DNA of 64,000 bases from Scandinavium sp002470465 (GTDB lineage: Bacteria; Pseudomonadota; Gammaproteobacteria; Enterobacterales; Enterobacteriaceae), in assembly GCF_040750395.1 (NCBI RefSeq), contig NZ_JBFLVD010000010.1, positions 62,001-126,000 on the forward strand, in the 5' to 3' direction. Position numbers and translations under genes: made by a program. This document shows positions 43,401-50,907 of this stretch, piece by piece. The notes under the pieces were generated by a model that was not told the origin of the DNA, searched no databases, and was given only the letters and a program-made list of their open reading frames with translations. Position 1 is the first letter of the stretch; the number at the start of each line of letters is the position of its first letter.

Positions 43401-44121
43401 ACGTTCTTTCCTGCATGCGGCCGGGCGTCACCCCAAAGCGCAGTCGGAATGCCGCAATAAAAGCGCTGGTATTATCATAACCACAGCGCCAGGCCACTTC
43501 ACCTACGGGAAGACCTTTATCCAACAGAGAAAGTGACGTAATCAGCCGGGACTGCTGCCGCCATTGGCTGAAGCGCATCCCTGTTTCCTGCGAGAAAAGA
43601 CGGCTGAGCGTGCGAGGGCTAATCCCCCATTGCTGCGCCAGTTCGGGCTGAGAAAGGCGACAGCCTTCGGGGTTGAATAGCGTATCTGCAATGTTACGCA
43701 ACCGCCTGTCCGTCGGGAGCGGCAGATGCAGCGGTAAAGTGGGCGTCAGCGCAAGCTCATCGAACAGCAGCGTCATCAGGTGCGAATGATAGTTTTCAGG
43801 CTGCGCAGGAGCAGGCGAAGCCAGTCGCAAAAGCAGGGCCCTCAGGAAATCGTTTGCTGCGAAAACTGCGGCAGTGGCAGGAAAATTTGCGCCATCAAGA
43901 TAAAAGTTCATCCCTTTAACCGACGACGGTACGCGAGCAGCATGGTCTGTACCCGGCGGAAACCAGCCCAGCGTGCCGGGCATTACCGCCCATTGTTGCT
44001 CACGCGTTTCCACAAGAATCATTCCCTGTTCAACCACATAAAGCTGAGCTTCAGGATGCTGATGCCAGGGCGTGTTGTGCGCGTGCTGATGCTGAAGCGG
44101 CTGGGTATGAAAGCGGATCAC
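43363..44121 (-). CDS. AraC-family transcriptional regulator with cupin domain
   Basis: 252 aa from a GTG start; a stop codon lies four codons upstream in frame. The N-terminal cupin-like sensor is His-rich (HQHAHNTPWHQHPEAQLYVVEQGM, roughly residues 11-34, then TLGWFPPGTDH). Two HTH motifs form the AraC domain (LSQPELAQQWGISPRTLSRLF, about 156-176, and VGEVAWRCGYDNTSAFIAAFRLRFGVTPG, about 206-234). It is divergent from an NTF2-like gene 103 bp away, its likely target by position. No ligand can be named. It ends inside fumD. Confidence 0.88.
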   Translation of the reverse strand: MIRFHTQPLQHQHAHNTPWHQHPEAQLYVVEQGMILVETREQQWAVMPGTLGWFPPGTDHAARVPSSVKGMNFYLDGANFPATAAVFAANDFLRALLLRLASPAPAQPENYHSHLMTLLFDELALTPTLPLHLPLPTDRRLRNIADTLFNPEGCRLSQPELAQQWGISPRTLSRLFSQETGMRFSQWRQQSRLITSLSLLDKGLPVGEVAWRCGYDNTSAFIAAFRLRFGVTPGRMQERTFTDPPTRLSLAP

Positions 44122-44224
44122 AATGGCTGATTATCCGTATTGAATGGCTGAATGTGGATATTATACCTGCCACAGAGCGCAGTATCCTTGTTTTCATCAA
44201 ACACGGAAAACCCGGAGACCTAAG

Positions 44225-44614
44225 ATGACGGCAACACAGCGTATTGAACAGGCCCTGCTGCAAATAGTTTGCCAACCAGAGCATGATGAATCCCGGATTG
44301 CAGACTACTTTTCGCCCCATTATGCGCAGTGGGTTGATGGGAAAATGCTGGACTATGCCGGATTTGTGCAGCATATGGCGGTGGTGAAAGCGGCGACAAG
44401 CCGCATCCATATTGACATACAGGCCATTGCCGAAAACGGCAATGAAGTGTTGACCCATCATCGGGTGAGCGTTGTCAAACCCGACAGAAGTGAGGCGGTA
44501 ATAGATGTATTTGCACGCTTCACCCTCTGCGAGGGAATGATCGTCCGCTGTCAGGAGCTGACCTGGCCGCTCAGCGGCGCGAAAGAAGACCGGGATTTAG
44601 GGAGCCGACGCTAG
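44225..44614 (+). CDS. NTF2-like/SnoaL-like small protein
   Basis: 129 aa with GGAGACC before the ATG. It has the length and strand pattern of the NTF2-like cone fold: an N-terminal helix (RIEQALLQIVCQ), YFSPHYAQWVDGKMLDYAGFVQHM, then strands DIQAIAENGNEVLTHHRVSVV and FARFTLCEGMIVRCQELTW. The family includes isomerases, cyclases and ligand binders; I cannot assign a reaction. It is divergent from the AraC-type regulator, which suggests a regulator-target pair. Confidence 0.75.
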   Translation: MTATQRIEQALLQIVCQPEHDESRIADYFSPHYAQWVDGKMLDYAGFVQHMAVVKAATSRIHIDIQAIAENGNEVLTHHRVSVVKPDRSEAVIDVFARFTLCEGMIVRCQELTWPLSGAKEDRDLGSRR

Positions 44615-44770
44615 ATCAGACAATCCCGCTTTGGTGCGCCACCCGTTGCGGATTGCCAATGAGTTGGAGACGGGGTAAAAGCTGAGGCCATTGAGGTGTA
44701 ACGCCGGGTAAGGCTGGCATTCCCGGCTGCGGGAGTTAAGATACGCCTTTGATGGATTTGAGGTTTTCAT
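44615..44770 (+). promoter_or_regulatory. Structured upstream region of the ModA-like gene
   Basis: The 156 bases before the ModA-like gene are GC-rich with several inverted repeats, the clearest being GCCGGG / CCCGGC at 44703-44708 and 44722-44727. No ribosome binding site is obvious next to the ATG. This could be a folded mRNA leader, but I cannot match it to a known riboswitch family. Confidence 0.35.
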
Positions 44771-45496
44771 ATGAGCATGCCACTGCATATTCTTGCCGCC
44801 GGAAGCCTGAAGCGGGCGTTTATTCCTTTATGTCAGCAGTTCAGCGCATCAACCGGTATCCCCGCCAGGGTTGATTTTGGCCCGGCAGGTCTGCTGCGTG
44901 AACGCATAGAGGCCGGAGAGCGCTGCGATTTATTTGCATCGGCTAATACACTGCATCCGCAAACGCTGCTAAACAGCGGAAGAGCGCAGGCGGTAGAGAC
45001 GTTTGCGTTCAATCGCCTCAATCTGACGGCACGAAAAACGACACAGACCGAAAATGCCGACTGGCTGGCGCTGCTGACGAACACGGCGTTGCGTCTGGGC
45101 ACCTCAACGCCCGGTAGCGATCCGTCCGGGGATTACACCTGGCAGTTGTTCACGCGGCTTGAAGCTCGTTACCCGTCGCTGACGCTAAAAGCCAGGGCGA
45201 AAATGCTGGTTGGCGGGAGGGAATCCCTTACTGTTCCGACAGGCGAAATGGCCAGCGCGTGGCTGATTCGTCAAAACCTCACCGATCTGTTTATCGGCTA
45301 CGCGCATTATGCGCAGGCGCTGGAAAAAACTGACGATCTGCGTATCCTCGCGATCCCGGACGAATTCCAGACGCGCTGCGAGTACCAGCTGGCGCTGATG
45401 AATGCGGACGCTGAACCATTGGCGCAGTTCATCGTCGGCCCTGACGGACAGGCATTTTTGCGTGAGGCAGGTTTTCTAACGCTCGATGGCGAATAA
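44771..45496 (+). CDS. ModA-like molybdate-binding-type protein lacking a signal peptide
   Basis: 241 aa. The fold features follow class II binding proteins for oxyanions: LHILAAGSLKRAFIPL at the N-terminus (ModA pattern with the Ser ligand), CDLFASAN (about 56-63), TPGSDPSGDYTW (about 114-125, like the DP-x-G-Y motif of WtpA/ModA) and LTDLFIGYAHYA. There is no signal peptide, and an in-frame TGA four codons before the ATG rules out a longer N-terminus. So it is probably cytoplasmic. It faces the FecCD-type transporter genes tail to tail with a 21-bp overlap. It may buffer or sense molybdate; this is inferred. Confidence 0.75.
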   Translation: MSMPLHILAAGSLKRAFIPLCQQFSASTGIPARVDFGPAGLLRERIEAGERCDLFASANTLHPQTLLNSGRAQAVETFAFNRLNLTARKTTQTENADWLALLTNTALRLGTSTPGSDPSGDYTWQLFTRLEARYPSLTLKARAKMLVGGRESLTVPTGEMASAWLIRQNLTDLFIGYAHYAQALEKTDDLRILAIPDEFQTRCEYQLALMNADAEPLAQFIVGPDGQAFLREAGFLTLDGE

Positions 45497-46228
45497 AGGT
45501 GCTACCACCTGGCGCGGATAATCCTCCAGCGTCAGGGTGCGAACCGGTACGCCGTAGGCGTCCAGCAGATGTTTTTCCGTTACGATTTCCGCCGTTTCCC
45601 CGGCCAGCCATTCGCCGTCTGGCAATAGCAGCAGAGTATGGCTTGCTACCTGCAATGCATGCGTCGGATCGTGAGTGGTGAAAATGACGCTGCGCTGCTG
45701 GCGATGCGCCAGATGGCTGATGAGCTGCAACACCACCTGCTGGTTTGACAGATCGAGCGCGGAGCAGGGCTCATCGAGCAAAATATTCTGACTGCCGCTG
45801 ACCAGTGCGCGGGCGATCATCACCAGCTGCTGCTGGCCGCCGGAGAGTGCACCAAACGTCCTGCCCGCCAGTGAACCGATACTGAGCTGTTCCAGGGCAA
45901 ACATGACCTGCCGTTTATCTTCCACCGTTGGCTGAGAAAAGAGCCCAACGTGACGGGCGCGGCCCATCAGTACGATATCCTGAACCTGCCAGGCAAAGGC
46001 CGGATGGAACGACTGCGGGACGATGCTCACTCCACCTTCCACCGTCAGATTGCCACCCAGCGCGGGCAGAGCCCCGGTAAACGTCTCCAGCAACGTGCTT
46101 TTCCCGCGCCCGTTAGCACCAAGCACGGCCCAGATATCTCCGGGCTGGCAGGTAAAACTCAGCGGTGAAAATAGCGGGCTGCCGTGGCCGTACAGCAGTT
46201 CGCTGACGGATAAAGAGGCGGCGATCAT
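45476..46228 (-). CDS. FecE/MolC-type ABC transporter ATP-binding protein
   Basis: 250 aa from MIAASLSVSELLYG. Walker A is GANGRGKST (the usual GPNGAGKST changed at two places), signature ALSGGQQQLVMIARAL and Walker B NILLDEPCSALD. VSIVPQSFHPAFAWQVQDIVLMGRARHVGLF and SVIFTTHDPTHALQVA resemble Haemophilus MolC, the molybdate/tungstate importer ATPase of the FecCD class, more than FecE or BtuD. The start overlaps the permease stop by 4 bp. Because the operon has a ModE box, molybdate or tungstate is a better guess than iron. Confidence 0.85.
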   Translation of the reverse strand: MIAASLSVSELLYGHGSPLFSPLSFTCQPGDIWAVLGANGRGKSTLLETFTGALPALGGNLTVEGGVSIVPQSFHPAFAWQVQDIVLMGRARHVGLFSQPTVEDKRQVMFALEQLSIGSLAGRTFGALSGGQQQLVMIARALVSGSQNILLDEPCSALDLSNQQVVLQLISHLAHRQQRSVIFTTHDPTHALQVASHTLLLLPDGEWLAGETAEIVTEKHLLDAYGVPVRTLTLEDYPRQVVAPLFAIER

Positions 46229-47229
46229 CGTGCACTCCTGCGGTTGCTGTAGATGAGCAAAAAGGTGAACACCGGCGCGCCAACCAGTGCGGTGATGATG
46301 CCGATCGGGATTTCTGCGGCGGTCAGCGTGCGGGCCAGGTCGTCTGCCGCCACCATAAACGCGCCGCCGAGCCAGAAGGCGGTCGGCAGCAGGCGACGAT
46401 GATCGGCCCCCACGAATAATCGCGCCAGATGCGGGATCACCAGCCCGGTCCAGGCAATGCTGCCGCTGACGGCGACCTGAGCGGCGACCAGCAACGCGCA
46501 GCAAATCAGCACGACCCGCCGTAATGGCCTGACCGACACGCCAAGCGCGCGGGCATCCTTCTCATCCAGCGACAGCAGATTGATGCGCCAGCGCAGGGCG
46601 AACAAAACGCCACCGGTGAGCAGGACCGGTGCCACGATCAGTGAGATTTTATGCCAGTTGGCGGTCGCGAAGCTGCCGAGCAGCCAGAAGACGATATTTG
46701 GCAGGACTTCTTCGGTATCCGCCATGTACTGCATCAGGCTCACCAGCGCGGCGAAAAAACCGCTGAGAATAATGCCGGAGAGGATCAGCACCAGCGTGCT
46801 TTCACGCCCCTGGAGCGTGGCTATCAGATACACCAGCCCGAGCGCCGTGAGGCCGAAACCAAAGGTAGAGCCCATCATCAGCAAGGGGCTCAGCCCCAGA
46901 AGGATCGCCAGCGTGCCGCCGAAAGCGGCTCCGGACGTCACGCCGATAATGTGCGGATCAACCAGCGGATTGCGAAACACGCCCTGCAAAGTGGCGCCAC
47001 TGAGCCCCAGCGCGGCGCCGCACATAAATGCCATCACTACACGCGGCAGACGTACCGACCAGACGATCTGACTGGCGATGTCCGGTTGTTGCTGGGAATG
47101 AAGCAGGCGTGAAATCACTTTGCTCAACGGCAGGTGATACTGACCGAGACAGAGGGAAATCAATGCCAGCAGCAGCGTGAGGAGGATCAGCGCAGATTGC
47201 AGGCCGCGAAAGCGGGCTTCACTGAGCAT
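46225..47229 (-). CDS. FecCD/MolB-type ABC transporter permease
   Basis: 334 aa with about ten membrane segments and the FecCD motifs SVRLPRVVMAFMCGAALGLSGATLQGVFRNPLVDPHIIGVTSG (about 57-99) and GSIAWTGLVIPHLARL. It pairs with the downstream ATPase (4-bp overlap) and with the binding protein upstream, whose stop it overlaps by 11 bp. By itself it could be an iron, B12 or molybdate permease; the substrate guess rests on the operon context. Confidence 0.88.
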   Translation of the reverse strand: MLSEARFRGLQSALILLTLLLALISLCLGQYHLPLSKVISRLLHSQQQPDIASQIVWSVRLPRVVMAFMCGAALGLSGATLQGVFRNPLVDPHIIGVTSGAAFGGTLAILLGLSPLLMMGSTFGFGLTALGLVYLIATLQGRESTLVLILSGIILSGFFAALVSLMQYMADTEEVLPNIVFWLLGSFATANWHKISLIVAPVLLTGGVLFALRWRINLLSLDEKDARALGVSVRPLRRVVLICCALLVAAQVAVSGSIAWTGLVIPHLARLFVGADHRRLLPTAFWLGGAFMVAADDLARTLTAAEIPIGIITALVGAPVFTFLLIYSNRRSAR

Positions 47230-48283
47230 CCGCTTTCCAGTTCACGCGATAAAAGCGCTGATAGTAATCCTGTGCCTGTTTATCCACATCGACGGTGTTG
47301 TAGCGTTCCGGATAGAGCTTTTTCGCCATCCACAGTTCGCCAATCGCCAGCGCTTCGGGCATTGGATAGCCCCACGCTTTGGCGTATTCCGGCATAAGCC
47401 AGACACGATGATTTTTGACGGCATCAATGGCCTGCCACTGTGGATCGCTTTCAATCTGCTTCACTACCTGCGGATAGCGGTCCTGTACGAAAATCACCTG
47501 AGGATTCCACTGCAAAACCTGCTCCAGTGAAACCTGGCGCGCGCCTTTCACCGTGGCTGCCGCGACGTTCAGCGCTCCGGCGTGCTCCATCATCAGGCCG
47601 GTATATTTTCCGGAGCCGTAGGTGTTAAGGTCCGGGTTCGCCATATAGACGCGGACTTTTTTATCCTGCGGAATATCTGCCACCGGGGCATTGGCTTTTG
47701 CCCGCGCGGTGAAGGTGTAGTTAATCAGCTGTTCGGCTTCTTTTGGACGTTCCACCACGTCACCGATCAGGCGAATCCCCTGTTTCAGTCCGTCGTTGTA
47801 GGCCTGCTCTTCGTTCGCCATCGTCGGGTTCATTTTGTTCTTTTCGCCAGCAGCGTCTTCACGCAGAGAAACGGCCACCACCGGAATACCGGCATTCTGA
47901 ATCTGCTGAATCATTTCTGTCGGGGCGTAGTTTGCGACAAAAACTACCTGCGGATGCAGCGCCAGCAGGCTCTCGATATTGGCCTGGGTCAGATCGCCGG
48001 GCATCGGCAGGGTAGCTATCTTCGGCATAAAGCGGGCGAACTGCGGGCCAAGCTGTTTCTTCCAACTGCTCAGTACGCCAACCACGTCATCCTGAGCATT
48101 GAGCTGCACCAGAAGGTTCAGCGTCTGATGCTGAAGCACCACCACGCGATTGACATGATCGGGCAGCGTGACCTGGCGACCCAGCTGGTCGGTAACGGTG
48201 CGATCGGCGTGCGCCACATTGACGGTGAATAGCGTGCCAAAGGCAAGGGCAGTACAAAGAGAAAGGCGGTGTAGTCTGGACAT
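47219..48283 (-). CDS. Class III periplasmic binding protein, MolA-like
   Basis: 354 aa from MSRLHRLSLCTALAFG; a longer upstream frame would hide the signal peptide (cut near VAHA-D, about residue 27). The fold is BtuF/FecB-like with a long backbone helix. VVVLQHQTLNLLVQLNAQDDVVGVLSSWKK, QVIFVQDRYPQV and the C-terminal AWGYPMPEALAIGELWMAKKLYP are recalled features of MolA-type proteins. It delivers its ligand to the permease encoded next. The promoter is covered by a ModE box, 24 bp upstream of the start. Confidence 0.82.
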   Translation of the reverse strand: MSRLHRLSLCTALAFGTLFTVNVAHADRTVTDQLGRQVTLPDHVNRVVVLQHQTLNLLVQLNAQDDVVGVLSSWKKQLGPQFARFMPKIATLPMPGDLTQANIESLLALHPQVVFVANYAPTEMIQQIQNAGIPVVAVSLREDAAGEKNKMNPTMANEEQAYNDGLKQGIRLIGDVVERPKEAEQLINYTFTARAKANAPVADIPQDKKVRVYMANPDLNTYGSGKYTGLMMEHAGALNVAAATVKGARQVSLEQVLQWNPQVIFVQDRYPQVVKQIESDPQWQAIDAVKNHRVWLMPEYAKAWGYPMPEALAIGELWMAKKLYPERYNTVDVDKQAQDYYQRFYRVNWKADAQ

Positions 48284-48307
48284 AAATGTGCTCTGAGAAG
48301 GGAAATA

Positions 48308-48335
48308 ATCGCTATGCATTAAATTATATAGCGAT
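48308..48335 (-). promoter_or_regulatory. ModE box over the promoter of the MolABC-like operon
   Basis: ATCGCTAT (48308-48315), a 12-base spacer, ATAGCGAT (48328-48335). The core CGCTAT-N12-ATAGCG has the same arm design and spacer length as the E. coli modA operator (CGTTAT-N12-ATAACG). On the minus strand a TATAAT lies inside the site, so ModE-molybdate would block RNA polymerase. It lies 24 bp before the binding-protein start codon. Confidence 0.8.
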
Positions 48336-48473
48336 GCGGAGTGCAAACCTTTCGGGCCGAATACCCCTTCTGGATCAACAGAACATAACGATTTGTCGGT
48401 GATGGCAGAAAAAGCTGAACCATAATTACCCGGCGTTATTACCCGCTGCGCATGTTGCATAAGGCCAATAACT

Positions 48474-48512
48474 TATGTATTTTTATGCAAATTAAATGCA
48501 TAAAAAGGTAAT
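48474..48512 (+). promoter_or_regulatory. Tandem ArgR-like boxes before the amino-acid ABC operon
   Basis: TATGTATTTTTATGCAAA (48474-48491) matches the ARG box core TGAAT-N4-ATTCA at 8 of 10 positions. After a 3-bp spacer, a weaker second box follows (48495-48512, 6 of 10). Paired 18-bp boxes 3 bp apart are the normal ArgR layout. They touch the ribosome binding site of the gene at 48516. Confidence 0.55.
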
Positions 48513-48515
48513 GAT

Positions 48516-49283
48516 ATGATCGGTAAATGGATGAAAGCCTGCTGCCTCACGGCGGCCCTCGCGGTCAGCGCACACGCGGCAGCAGAAACCTATGTAGTGG
48601 GCGCGGGCGGAACCTATCGCCCGTTTGAGTTTGAAAATAATCAGAAGCAGCTGGAAGGTTTTGATATCGATCTGATTAAGGCTATCGCGAAAGCCGAAAA
48701 TTTCGATATCAAACTGGTCAATACGCCGTGGGAGGGGATTTTCGCGACCCTGAACTCCGGCGATCGCGACATCATCATTTCTGGTATTACCATCACCGAC
48801 AAGCGTAAGCAGATGGTCGATTTCTCGGCACCGTACTTCCCGGCAGAACAGTCCATTGTGGTGCCAAAGGATTCGAAAGTGGGCTCGCTGGCAGACCTGA
48901 AAGATCAGAAAGTCGGCGTCGTGAATTCCAGCACCGGCGATATCGTGGTATCTGACGTGCTCGGCAAAAACAGTACCGCCATCAAACGCTTCGACAATAC
49001 GCCGCTGATGTTGCAGGAGCTGTTTGAAGACGGCGTGAGCGCCGCGGTGGGCGACGTCGGCGTGGTGAAGTACTACATCAAACAGCACCCGGAGAAACAG
49101 TTCAAACTGGTGCCGGACGCTAAATTCGAGCGCCAGTATTTTGGTATCGCAGTGGCTAAAGGCAACGCTGAGCTGCTCAACAAGCTGAACGCCGGGCTGA
49201 AGAAAATCGTTGCCGACGGCACCTACGCGAAAATCTATCAGACCTGGTTTGATGCCGACGTACCTGCGTTACCGGCGCAGTAA
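48516..49283 (+). CDS. Polar amino-acid ABC transporter, periplasmic binding protein
   Basis: 255 aa with AAAAAGG before the ATG. A signal peptide (cut near AHAAAE, about residue 24) precedes a GlnH/ArtJ/HisJ-type domain: YVVGAGGTYRPFEFENN, LEGFDIDLIKAIAK (family pattern G-F-D-x-D-L), MVDFSAPYF, and YAKIYQTWF at the end. It is the first of a three-gene importer. ArgR-like boxes just upstream suggest arginine or another basic amino acid, but glutamine is not excluded. Confidence 0.9.
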   Translation: MIGKWMKACCLTAALAVSAHAAAETYVVGAGGTYRPFEFENNQKQLEGFDIDLIKAIAKAENFDIKLVNTPWEGIFATLNSGDRDIIISGITITDKRKQMVDFSAPYFPAEQSIVVPKDSKVGSLADLKDQKVGVVNSSTGDIVVSDVLGKNSTAIKRFDNTPLMLQELFEDGVSAAVGDVGVVKYYIKQHPEKQFKLVPDAKFERQYFGIAVAKGNAELLNKLNAGLKKIVADGTYAKIYQTWFDADVPALPAQ

Positions 49284-49345
49284 TCATTCGTAATGTTACG
49301 GCGATCGCCTCTGTGGACGGTCGCCGTTTTTTTCAGGGATAAACT

Positions 49346-50110
49346 ATGACGGGATTCCGTTGGGAAATTATTGAGGAGTATGGCCCGCTGTTCGTGGATG
49401 GCGCGATAATGACCCTCAAATGCACCATTATCTGCGTGATCCTCGGCACGCTGTGGGGGCTGACGCTCGGGCTTGGGCGAATGGCGAAAGCAGAGCATGG
49501 ACCGTGGAAATATGTGCTTCGCTACCTGGTGCAGTTTCCGGTGCGCTTTTACGTCAGCGCATTTCGTGGCACGCCGCTGTTTGTGCAGATCATGGTGGTG
49601 CACTTTGCGCTGGTGCCGTTGTTCATCAACCCGCGTGATGGGTTACTGGTGACAAGCGGCGTGATGAGCAGCGATTTTGCCCGCGAGCTGCGCTCGAACT
49701 ACGGCGCATTTTTGTCATGTATCGTCGCCATTACGCTCAATGCGGGCGCTTATGTTTCCGAAATTTTCCGTGCGGGCATCCAGTCGATCGATAAAGGACA
49801 GATGGAAGCCTCACGCGCGCTCGGTATGCCGTGGTGGAAAACCATGCGCAAGGTGATCCTCCCGCAGGCTTTCCGCCGCATCCTGCCGCCGCTGGGTAAT
49901 AACGCAATTGCCATCGTCAAAGATTCCTCGCTGGCTTCGGCGATAGGGCTTGCCGATCTGGCCTACGCCGCGCGTACGGTGTCGGGGGCCTATGCCACCT
50001 ACTGGGAACCCTACCTGACCATTTCCCTGGTGTACTGGGTCATAACGTTCGTGCTGGCGCAGCTGGTTAACCGTCTGGAAAAGAGGTTTGGCAAAAGTGA
50101 TTCACATTAA
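49346..50110 (+). CDS. Polar amino-acid ABC transporter permease
   Basis: 254 aa of the HisMQ/GlnP class with about five membrane segments. The family blocks are ALTLKCT-type N-terminal helix (GAIMTLKCTIICVILG), VSAFRGTPLFVQIM (about 71-84) and the EAA loop MEASRALGMPWWKTMRKVILPQAFRRILPPLGN (about 153-185). It is somewhat longer than GlnP because of an insertion around RDGLLVTSGVMSSDFARELRSNYG. It overlaps the ATPase gene by 14 bp, which indicates coupling. One permease gene implies a homodimer. Confidence 0.9.
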   Translation: MTGFRWEIIEEYGPLFVDGAIMTLKCTIICVILGTLWGLTLGLGRMAKAEHGPWKYVLRYLVQFPVRFYVSAFRGTPLFVQIMVVHFALVPLFINPRDGLLVTSGVMSSDFARELRSNYGAFLSCIVAITLNAGAYVSEIFRAGIQSIDKGQMEASRALGMPWWKTMRKVILPQAFRRILPPLGNNAIAIVKDSSLASAIGLADLAYAARTVSGAYATYWEPYLTISLVYWVITFVLAQLVNRLEKRFGKSDSH

Positions 50111-50819
50111 AAATCTGCATAAGCATTTCGGTGACAGCCACGTGCTCCGCGGCATCGACTGCGAGATTCAACCGCAGGAAGTGGTCTGCGTGATAGGCCC
50201 GTCCGGCTCCGGGAAAAGCACATTTCTTCGCTGCATGAACGCGCTGGAAAGCGTAACGGAAGGCGAAGTGGTGGTGAACGGTTTTGCCGTGCACGATAAG
50301 AGCACCGATCTCAATAAGCTGCGTGAAAGCGTGGGCATGGTCTTCCAGCGTTTTAACCTGTTCCCGCACATGACGGTGCTGGAAAATCTGCTGATGGCGC
50401 CGATGTTGCTGCGCGGCATGACGCGCAATGATGCGATTATCTTTGCCGAAGAGCTGCTGGCAAAGGTCGGACTCAGCGATAAACGCGATGCCTGGCCATC
50501 GAGCCTTTCAGGCGGGCAGCAGCAGCGGGTGGCAATTGCCCGCGCGCTGGCGATGCGACCCTCAATCATGCTCTTTGATGAGCCGACTTCCGCGCTCGAC
50601 CCTGAACTGGTGGGCGATGTACTTGAAGTGATGAAGAATTTGGCCAGGGAAGGGATGACGATGGTCATCGTGACCCACGAGATGGGGTTTGCCCGGGAAG
50701 TGGCTGACAGGGTGATTTTTATTGACCAGGGCATTATTCAGGAGCAGGGTACGCCAGAACGGATTTTCAGCGCGCCGCAAAACCCACGTACGGCGGCTTT
50801 CCTCAGTAAGGTACTGTAA
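50097..50819 (+). CDS. Polar amino-acid ABC transporter ATP-binding protein
   Basis: 240 aa from a GTG at 50097, chosen because AAGAGG lies upstream at a workable distance; a TTG three codons earlier is too close to that site. It has Walker A GPSGSGKST (about 36-44), signature LSGGQQQRVAIARAL and Walker B IMLFDEPTSALDPE, of the GlnQ/HisP class. It completes the importer begun by the gene at 48516. Confidence 0.92.
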   Translation: MIHIKNLHKHFGDSHVLRGIDCEIQPQEVVCVIGPSGSGKSTFLRCMNALESVTEGEVVVNGFAVHDKSTDLNKLRESVGMVFQRFNLFPHMTVLENLLMAPMLLRGMTRNDAIIFAEELLAKVGLSDKRDAWPSSLSGGQQQRVAIARALAMRPSIMLFDEPTSALDPELVGDVLEVMKNLAREGMTMVIVTHEMGFAREVADRVIFIDQGIIQEQGTPERIFSAPQNPRTAAFLSKVL

Positions 50820-50907
50820 GTAAACGTGTCCAGCGATGCCAGCTGACTTGTCGGAATGGCATCGCTGGATTACGCTTTAACGCTCACCTCTCAGCAAATT
50901 GATCTTT

